Shown piece after piece: positions 6,789 through 13,900 of a stretch of DNA of 24,727 nt (position 1 is its first letter; the number at the start of each line of letters is the position of its first letter). Under the pieces are notes generated by a model. It was given only the letters and a program-made list of their open reading frames with translations, ran no database searches and was not told where the DNA came from. The stretch comes from an uncultured bacterium (GTDB taxonomy: Bacteria > Desulfobacterota > Desulfovibrionia > Desulfovibrionales > Desulfovibrionaceae), in contig CAJMLK010000039.1 of NCBI GenBank assembly GCA_905214305.1, positions 1 through 24,727 on the forward strand, read 5' to 3'. Made by a program: the position numbers and the translations under genes.

Positions 6789-8080
6789 AAAACCAGCACG
6801 AAGACAGCGGCAACACCATGTTTTTGCTGGTCTGCCTGATGATCGCCATTCTGTTGCTGGTGCCTGCCTGGTATGTGGCACGGGCGGGGAAAATCAACGG
6901 TGGATTGCTGGAACTGGCAAAGGCGCAAATCGTGGCCTTTACGCCGTTTTCTGAAGAAGCAGACAAGGCTTGGGAATTGATTACGCAGGCTGACCCCGCC
7001 GAGCTCTCCTGGGAGCAGGTCATGAACGTGGTGCGCTACAGCGGCAAGTGGGTTCGGTGGCCCTATGCACTGATACTGGTGGCACTCGGCGGGATGTGTC
7101 TCTTCATGAGCAGAACGTCTGGGCTGATACGGCGTTTGAACATGGACAGTTTGCTCAGGCACAATGCCGAATCCTTTGCCTGCCTGCGGCCTGTGGTGGG
7201 GCGCGGCAATGCCCTGCTTTCGCCGGAATCGTATGACTCCGGCCCCTGGCGCATTGCCCGCAGCCCTGTGCAGTTCGCCCTGGAGCACGGGCTTTTGCTG
7301 AACAAGGACGGGCAACCCTTCAGTGTGGATGAAGCTCTGCGGCGAGGCCTCGCGCATGTCGAACTGCCAGCATACGGCAATGCCTATCTGGATGAAGCAA
7401 AGGCTGCTGCCGTGTTGCGCGAGCAACTTGGCGGGGCATTTTCCTGCATCCTAGGCCTTGCCGCCGAACGCAAGGCGCTGGCCTGCGCCTTTCTGGCTTA
7501 CGCTGCGGGAAGGAAAAAAGACTGCCTGAATATTCTGGATACCGTGGCCACCTCCTATCGAGAAGTCGAAAAACCCATCTGCCCAGTGCTGGAAAAGCCC
7601 AGATTTCAGCGTTCCCTGGATACAATCGCACAAAAACACCAAGGGCTGTTGGTTGAGCCACTTTTGATACGCCATGCAGCCTTTGAACTGCCTTGGTTTA
7701 TGGCCTTGCTGACCCTGGCCCGGCGCAAGGGAGTGCTGGCCTCCTCACAGTTCCTCTGGCTGCGGCCTTTGGATCGCCCACTCTGGTACGCACTCAATCA
7801 ATGCGGGGGCCGCGCTGCCTGGGCGGAAGGCTTTGCTGCCTGGGCGCATTACGCAGCGGAAGAGCGGGCTGGCAAAACGCTTTTTGAACCTCGCCTTGAC
7901 CATGCGGTGTCACGTTTACGCGACAATTTGGCCGCACAGGGCTGGCTTTCAGATATGCCGCGCCTGTTCGAGTCGTCGGGCCTGAACCTGGACGACAGCA
8001 TGACGTTTGCTCCGGCAGAAGTGCTTCTGGAAGAGTATGACGCCAATGAAGATGATTCTTTGAAAAATGAACTTTGCTGA
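6785..8080 (+). CDS. dotM: DotM/IcmP-family (TrbA of IncI) coupling-complex protein
   Basis: A 431-residue inner-membrane protein of the type IVB coupling complex, which partners DotL and helps recruit substrates. Transmembrane segments lie at about 12-32 (MFLLVCLMIAILLLVPAWYV) and 92-109 (WPYALILVALGGMCLFMS). The cytoplasmic domain has typical DotM features: LLRHNAESFACLRPV, SPVQFALEHGLL, an AKAAAVLREQLG segment, and ERKALACAFLAYAAGRKKDCLNIL. The start at 6785 overlaps the previous stop (ATGA) and has GGGAGG at 6773-6778. The stop is followed after nine bases by dotL, matching the dotM-dotL pairing of Dot/Icm and the trbA/trbC pairing of IncI plasmids. It is somewhat longer than Legionella DotM (about 380 residues). 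Confidence 0.9.
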   Translation: MKNQHEDSGNTMFLLVCLMIAILLLVPAWYVARAGKINGGLLELAKAQIVAFTPFSEEADKAWELITQADPAELSWEQVMNVVRYSGKWVRWPYALILVALGGMCLFMSRTSGLIRRLNMDSLLRHNAESFACLRPVVGRGNALLSPESYDSGPWRIARSPVQFALEHGLLLNKDGQPFSVDEALRRGLAHVELPAYGNAYLDEAKAAAVLREQLGGAFSCILGLAAERKALACAFLAYAAGRKKDCLNILDTVATSYREVEKPICPVLEKPRFQRSLDTIAQKHQGLLVEPLLIRHAAFELPWFMALLTLARRKGVLASSQFLWLRPLDRPLWYALNQCGGRAAWAEGFAAWAHYAAEERAGKTLFEPRLDHAVSRLRDNLAAQGWLSDMPRLFESSGLNLDDSMTFAPAEVLLEEYDANEDDSLKNELC

Positions 8081-8089
8081 GGTGTTGTC

Positions 8090-9865
8090 ATGAGCGACCG
8101 AAAAATTCGCGGCCTGGAAGACAGAGAGGCACAAGAGCGCAAAGCACTGCTGCGAGATGTACGCTCACCAGTGCATCAGTTGGTGGACGCTCTTAAAAAC
8201 GGCACGGTGCAGACCAGCGGCACGTTCGGGGCGGGGGTGTGTCTGTTTGCCTTTCCCGTGGCGGCAACGCCGCTCTTTGTGCTGGGCCTGTTCTTTTTTG
8301 TACTGCGCTGTGTATGTGTGAGCAGTGAACGGCTTCCCTTCCGAATGCCTCTGGGCCTCTGCGGCAAGGACAAGGGCGACCCCCTGCCAGGCAGGCGCGG
8401 TTACGCTAAACCAGAAGGACTGTTCTTTTTGGGAAACGCCCTGAATGGCAAAGAATTGTGGCTGAAAGCCAAAGATATTCTGACTCACATGCTGCTTTTC
8501 GGCACCACCGGCTCCGGCAAGACGGAGACCTTGGTATCTCTTGCCTACAACTCCCTCGCCACTGGCAGCGGCCTTTTCTACATCGACCCCAAGGCTTCGC
8601 CTAAGTTGGCCGTGCAGATTTGGCAGATGGCACGGTTTTTAGGGCGCGATGACGATTTCCGCGTACTCAACTACGGAACATCCGGCAAGGTGAAGGGCAA
8701 ATCGCCGCGCCGCCTTTCCAATACAAACAATCCCTTTACCTTCGGCAGTGCCGAAGCCCTCACGCAGCTCTTAGTGTCGCTCATGCCCGCGTCTGATGGA
8801 GCCAACAGCATCTTTGCAGACAAGGCCCAGGCTCTCATTTCCGGCGTCATGTACGCCCTGGTGGATTTGCGAGACAAGGGCTTTCTGAAGCTCTCCACCA
8901 GCGTGATCCGGGATGCCTTGGCTTTGGAAAAATGTGTGGAGCTGGCCCTGCACCCAGAGTTGGATGAGGAATCCAGTGCCTCCATCAAGGCGGCTCTGGG
9001 CACCTCCGGCTGGATTGCCGGGCGGGAGTTGAAGGATCAGCCCCCGTCCTTTGCGGAGCAGTTCGGCTACGCACAATCCTACTTCGGCAAGGCACTGTCC
9101 AGCCTGACAGATACCTACAGCCACATCTACGGTGCGGAAGACGGCGAAGTGGATTTCGCTGACGCCATTCTTCAAAGAAGAATCCTCGTAGTATTGTTGC
9201 CCTCTCTGGAAAAAGCCCCTCAAGAGCTTGCGAGTCTCGGTAAGATCAGCTTGTCGGCCATACGCAATGCCTGTGCCGTGGGCCTCGGCGCACAGATTGA
9301 AGGCGATGCCGCCGACACACTGGAAGCCTTGCCCACGGACACCATAGGTATTGGGCCGTACTTGTGCATTGTAGACGAATACGCAGCCATCGTAACGCCG
9401 GGCTTTGAGGTAGTGCTCACTCAAGGCCGTGGGCTTGGGATTGCCGCCATTGTGGCCAGTCAAGATTACGCGGGCATTCTGGAAGCGGATAAGAAAGGCG
9501 CACAGCAAATGGTAGCTAATACAAGTATTAAAGCCTTCATGAAGCTACAGGATGCCGAAAAGACATGGGAACTTATACGCGGCCAGGCCGGGCAAAACAC
9601 CGTGGTGCGCAGTTCCGGCTTTTCGGTCAACGACAAGTCTGGTTCCACCTACGCAGACACCATGAATACCACTGTAGAAAAAGAAGATCGCGTGGATTTG
9701 CGCGACCTTCAGGAACAAATCGAGGGCGAAGCCCATTTCATCTTTTCCGGCCAGATTGTCCGGGGAGATATGTTCTACGCCAACCCTTCACTCAAAATGG
9801 CACAGCTTCGTGTGCCGCAATTGCTCCAGTTGGGGCAGGAGGTTTCGTATGCCGATGCAGCGTAA
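8090..9865 (+). CDS. dotL: DotL/IcmO (TrbC)-family type IV coupling protein
   Basis: The coupling ATPase brings DNA-protein substrates to the secretion channel. Two N-terminal membrane segments lie at about 44-77 (GAGVCLFAFPVAATPLFVLGL and FFFVLRCVCV). The Walker A motif GTTGSGKT is at 138-145 and Walker B LCIVDEYAAI is centred on D429/E430. Family-like segments FYIDPKASPKLAVQIWQMARFLGR and IFADKAQALISGVMYAL follow the P-loop. At 591 residues it is shorter than Legionella DotL or R64 TrbC (about 760-780). It ends soon after the ATPase domain and so lacks the long C-terminal tail that in Legionella binds IcmS/IcmW adaptors. The start ATG 8090 follows GAGG at 8079-8082. Its 3' end overlaps the next gene by 17 bases. 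Confidence 0.93.
   Translation: MSDRKIRGLEDREAQERKALLRDVRSPVHQLVDALKNGTVQTSGTFGAGVCLFAFPVAATPLFVLGLFFFVLRCVCVSSERLPFRMPLGLCGKDKGDPLPGRRGYAKPEGLFFLGNALNGKELWLKAKDILTHMLLFGTTGSGKTETLVSLAYNSLATGSGLFYIDPKASPKLAVQIWQMARFLGRDDDFRVLNYGTSGKVKGKSPRRLSNTNNPFTFGSAEALTQLLVSLMPASDGANSIFADKAQALISGVMYALVDLRDKGFLKLSTSVIRDALALEKCVELALHPELDEESSASIKAALGTSGWIAGRELKDQPPSFAEQFGYAQSYFGKALSSLTDTYSHIYGAEDGEVDFADAILQRRILVVLLPSLEKAPQELASLGKISLSAIRNACAVGLGAQIEGDAADTLEALPTDTIGIGPYLCIVDEYAAIVTPGFEVVLTQGRGLGIAAIVASQDYAGILEADKKGAQQMVANTSIKAFMKLQDAEKTWELIRGQAGQNTVVRSSGFSVNDKSGSTYADTMNTTVEKEDRVDLRDLQEQIEGEAHFIFSGQIVRGDMFYANPSLKMAQLRVPQLLQLGQEVSYADAA
9836..9842 (+). promoter_or_regulatory. Shine-Dalgarno sequence that fixes the start at 9849
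   Basis: CAGGAGG ends six bases before ATG 9849 and lies inside the end of dotL. It makes 9849 the preferred start of the oxidoreductase gene over the longer open frame that begins further upstream. Confidence 0.75.
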
Positions 9866-10613
9866 TGCACTGATAGTGGCTCTGGCAATTTTGACTGTTC
9901 TGATGGCGAACGCTTCGGCCCACGCCGGAACGCCCATGTCGGATCGGGTGGCGGTGGAAGCGGGCGTCAAGGCACAGGTCCGCAAAGACCTGGCTCTTCC
10001 CTACAACCCCGGCGAAGCTCTGACCGACCGGCAATGCCTGGACGGGCGGCCTATTAAAGACTTCCAGGGCGACCTGGTGGAGTATTGGGTCAACCTCGAA
10101 TGTTCCTACTGTGGCGTCCGTGAACCGCTGCAAGCCCAGCGAGCCAACAGCGACATGTGCATCGTGGTGCGCCATATTCCGACCGATCAATATGGCGAAT
10201 CCCTCAAAAAGGCCTTGAGCTACGAAGCCCTAAAACAATTCTCGACCAACGCCGCCAATTTGTTTTGGGATAAGGTGCTGCCGCAAACATCGCTGGGCAT
10301 TCCCACCCCCTATGAAGCCTCACTGCTGCTAGCCTTTCAGGAAGCGGCCATTCCCGCCGAAACCTTTGGTGAAGCTCTGAGCGGCACCGCAACCACAATA
10401 GTCAATGGAGACATTCTGGCGGGGTACGGGCGCATCACCTCCACGCCGACCTACATCCTCGCCGGGATTCGCTTTCCGTCTTGTGATTTCACGGCCATGC
10501 AACTACCCGAAGCCCTCGCCATAGCCAAGCAGGCCCGTGCAGGTGATCACGCGGCGGTTGAGAGAGTCATCACCATCATCACCAACGGGCAGCTCAGCGA
10601 AAAAATGCTTTGA
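9849..10613 (+). CDS. trbB: TrbB-like periplasmic thiol-disulfide oxidoreductase
   Basis: A 254-residue exported thioredoxin-fold protein. A signal peptide covers residues 1-26 (ALIVALAILTVLMANASAHA). The active-site motif is CSYC (C85-C88) in LVEYWVNLECSYCGV, and the cis-proline loop is STPTYIL with P200. Extra cysteines lie at 63, 104 and 212. IncI plasmids encode a DsbC-like TrbB beside trbA and trbC, and here the gene lies beside dotM and dotL, so a role in disulfide formation or isomerisation of transfer proteins is likely. Candidate substrates are the exported protein at 5833 and the transglycosylase at 6246, which both have cysteines. The start is set by CAGGAGG at 9836-9842. It overlaps the end of dotL, so it belongs to the same operon. 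It is the last gene of the transfer block in this window. Confidence 0.8.
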   Translation: MPMQRNALIVALAILTVLMANASAHAGTPMSDRVAVEAGVKAQVRKDLALPYNPGEALTDRQCLDGRPIKDFQGDLVEYWVNLECSYCGVREPLQAQRANSDMCIVVRHIPTDQYGESLKKALSYEALKQFSTNAANLFWDKVLPQTSLGIPTPYEASLLLAFQEAAIPAETFGEALSGTATTIVNGDILAGYGRITSTPTYILAGIRFPSCDFTAMQLPEALAIAKQARAGDHAAVERVITIITNGQLSEKML

Positions 10614-10698
10614 GTGGGTGGAGTGCCCTTGCTTTTCTACTTGCTTTTTTCTTTGTAAGGGATACAAGGAAAGTAAGGAAAGAGAAAAGGAGCACCAC
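10614..10698 (+). promoter_or_regulatory. Gap before the AbrB-like gene with a hairpin
   Basis: This 85-base gap has a pyrimidine-rich first half with a repeated CTTGCTTTT-type motif. A hairpin follows with an eight-pair stem including one G-U pair: TCTTTGTA (10650-10657), loop AGGGA, TACAAGGA (10663-10670). No T-run follows on the + strand, so a terminator is not supported. A weak promoter (TTGCTT 10641, TACAAG 10663) could be drawn but is poor. It may be an operator for the AbrB-like protein. Confidence 0.3.
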
Positions 10699-10896
10699 AT
10701 GAAAATGGAAGTATCCACCATGACCTCCAAGGGGCAGATTACCATCCCTGTGGCGGTTCGTAAGAAACTGGATTTGCAACAGGGTGACAAGGTTGTCTTT
10801 ATTGAAGACGACTCCCCAAACGGGGGCATCCGTATACTGAACGCGGCCACACTATCCTTTGGCAAAAATGGGGAGGCAGTGACCGTACCAAGGTAG
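10699..10896 (+). CDS. AbrB/MazE/SpoVT-type swapped-hairpin DNA-binding protein
   Basis: A 65-residue protein whose first 45 residues fit the AbrB/MazE fold: STMTSKGQITIPVAVRKKLDLQQGDKVVFIEDD. Such proteins are dimeric transcription regulators, often antitoxins. The start ATG has AAGGAG at 10686-10691, seven bases upstream. No toxin gene (PIN, MazF or similar) follows; the next gene is the giant DarB-like protein, six bases on. It may therefore be a stand-alone regulator of this part of the element or of itself. The C-terminal tail (NAATLSFGKNGEAVTVPR) is short and of unknown role. The family call is confident; the target is unknown. Confidence 0.85.
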   Translation: MKMEVSTMTSKGQITIPVAVRKKLDLQQGDKVVFIEDDSPNGGIRILNAATLSFGKNGEAVTVPR

Positions 10897-10901
10897 GATT
10901 C

Positions 10902-13900
10902 ATGGCACGGCCACGCAAACAGAAGTATGACCCCAGGCAGTTGAGCTTTACGTTTGACGTAACAGCAGATCAAATAGAACAACTTCGGCGCGAGAACGCT
11001 CAAGCCGATACCAAGGAGGAATATCATGCTCGACAGACCAACCAATCCACTGGACATCGCCCGCACAGTGCTGCGCCCACAGACCATCCGCGAAGTGCAG
11101 AGCGCGGCGTTCACCAACTCCGCTTATTTGATTTTGGACAGGTGGGCACTGAACCAGCCCGACGACCTGCGCCGTCTGGAAGCGAGGGGGGAAATCTCTT
11201 TCATGGTGACGCTGGATCAGCAGGCCACGAGGGAAGCGAACGTGCTGAACTCGGATTCAGCCTGGGAAGCGAGTCGCCAGGGGATGAGCGATTGGGAGAT
11301 TTTGCAGAACGCCGGGATAGATACGAGCCTGAAAATTACCATATAGGTTCGGACGACCGGCTCGGCCAGGGCGGTGCCAAAACCAAGTTTGCCGACAACA
11401 TCGCCGCCATCCGTCTGCTCAAGGATTTGCAGGAACGTAAGGTGGAGGTAGCCGGGCCGGATGATAAAAAAGTGCTGGTGCGCTATGTGGGCTGGGGCGG
11501 TCTGCCCCAAGCCTTTGACGCCCGCAACGAAAAGTGGGCTGCGGAATATCAGGAATTGCAAAGCCTGCTTGCGCCAGACGAATACGCCAAAGCCCGGCGT
11601 TCCACCCAGGACGCGCATTTTACCTCTGAAACCGTTATCAAAGGTATTTATCAGGGCCTCAATGTCATGGGCCTACAAGGCAGCGGGCCGCTACGGGTGC
11701 TGGAGCCTTCGGCTGGCATCGGCAACTTCATGGGTTTGCTGCCACAAGGCTATGATGCCGACTTCCTGACTGTAGAGCTTGACCCGACCACGGCGGCCAT
11801 TTCCAAGTATCTTTACCCGAAAGCTCGTCACCTCAATAGCGGCTTTCAGAATGTAGAACTGCAAGGGGCAAGGTTTGACCTGGTTGTCGGCAACCCGCCT
11901 TTTGGCAAGCAGACCCTCTACGATCCCAACTTTCCAGAACTGCGCAATTTTTCCATTCATAACTACTTTTTGGCAAAGTCTCTGAGCCTGCTGCGCCCTG
12001 GCGGCATAGGGGCTTTTGTGGTCAGCCGTTTTTTCATGGATGCGGCAGACCCCGCTGCCCGTGAGCATATTGCAGAATATGCCGACCTTCTGGGGGCTGT
12101 GCGCCTGCCGGAAACGGCTTTTCGCCAGAACGCGCTAACCGATGTCACCACGGACATCCTCTTTTTCCGCAAGCATGACGGCCCGCGTATCCGCAGTACC
12201 GATTGGACACAAACCGCCACTATAGAAGCCCTCGATACAAAGGAAGGCGGCACCCGGCCTGCGGTCATCAACAAGTATTTTGCCGAATTGCCCGGCCAGA
12301 TCATCGGCAACATGGTGTATTCCGGCGGCATGTTTCAGGACGCGCTCAACTGTGTGGCTCCTTCTGATATTGACCTGGGCGCGGAAATATCCAAGCGGGT
12401 GCAAGTGTTGCCGCCCATGCAATATGTGCCCCGCACGGAAAGCGCAGAGGAAGCAACCAGCGAAAAGCGTAATGAAGGATTCATTGCGTCCGACTACTTT
12501 CAGTCTCTCAAAATGGGCGCGTTTTGTGTTGAACCGCAGAGCCGCAAAATCGTCTTCAAGACTGCTGGTGGCTTTGGTGACGCTTCATATACTGAGGTGC
12601 CGGTTAAAAGTGACTCGGCCCGGCAGCGCCTTGTGGCCATGATTCAAGTGCGGGACAGCTTGCGTGACCTCCTTAACCTGGAAAAAAATGACGCTGAAGA
12701 AAAAATGATTGAAGGCGCACGGCGGCAGCTCAATGTGCAGTATGACAATTTTGTGCGCCGCCACGGGCATCTCAATTCCCAAACCAACCGCTCCCTCATG
12801 CGCGAAGACCCAGAGCATTCCCTGCTGGAATCGCTGGAACAGGAATACGACAAGGGATTGTCCAAAGACCTGGCCAAGCGTCAAAGTAGCTCCGGTCAGT
12901 TGCGAGTGGCGCGTCCGGCATCTGCTCGCAAGGCAGCAATCTTTCGGCAGCGGGTGCTAAAACCCACGCAGATTGTGGATCGGGCCGATACGGCCAAGGA
13001 CGCCCTGGTCATCAGCTTACGCGAAACAGGCAAGGTGGACTTTGCCCGCATGAATCAGCTTCTACACCGGTCAGCGGAGGTCATTCAACAGGAATTACAG
13101 GATGAAGGTCTGATTTTCCGCAATCCGGCCAGTACAGAATGGGAGATTCGGGACAAGTACCTCACCGGCAATGTGCGCGAAAAGCTGCACAGGGCGCAAG
13201 CGGCTGTGCAGGACAACCCGCAGTATCAGCCCAATGTAGAGGCTCTCACCGCCGCCATGCCTCCGGAGATCGAGGCCGTAGACATCGGCATCAAGTTCGG
13301 CTCCACCTGGGTGCCCGGCGAAGTGCTCTCCGATTTCATTGAAGAGCGTATTCATGGGGGGCGGGGCCATCAGAGCATCAACTATGTGCCCATTCTGGGC
13401 CGCTGGGAGGCTAAAGTCAGCGTCTATGATCAAGCCGCCAACACGGAAGTGTGGGGCATTCCCGAATATCCGGCCTCCAAAATTATTGAATCATTGCTCA
13501 CCAATCGCCCCATCAAGGTGGAGAAAGAAAGCGGTCAGTACGACGATCAAGATCGTCCCATCATGGTGGTTGACCAAGAACTCACCGCCGCTGCCATGCA
13601 AAAGGCCGACGAGGTGCGCCAGGCCTTTCTGGATTGGGTGTGGACGGATGATGAACGCCGCACGAGCCTTGCCAGCTTGTACAATGAGCGGTTCAATACC
13701 CATGTGCCGCCACGCTATGATGGTTCCCATGTGCAGCTCATAGGAGCGTCTGCGGAGGTTGCCTTGCGGCCGCATCAGAAGGATGTGGTCTGGCGCAGCA
13801 TTCAGGAGGGCACGGCACTTTTTGACCACGTTGTTGGCGCGGGTAAGACAATGGCCTGCATCGCCACCATCATGGAATCCAAGCGCATGGGTTTTACCAG

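Noticed and set aside
9756..9848. Upstream extension of the oxidoreductase frame to 9756
   Set aside because: It would place about 30 extra residues before a clear signal peptide, while CAGGAGG sits directly before ATG 9849.
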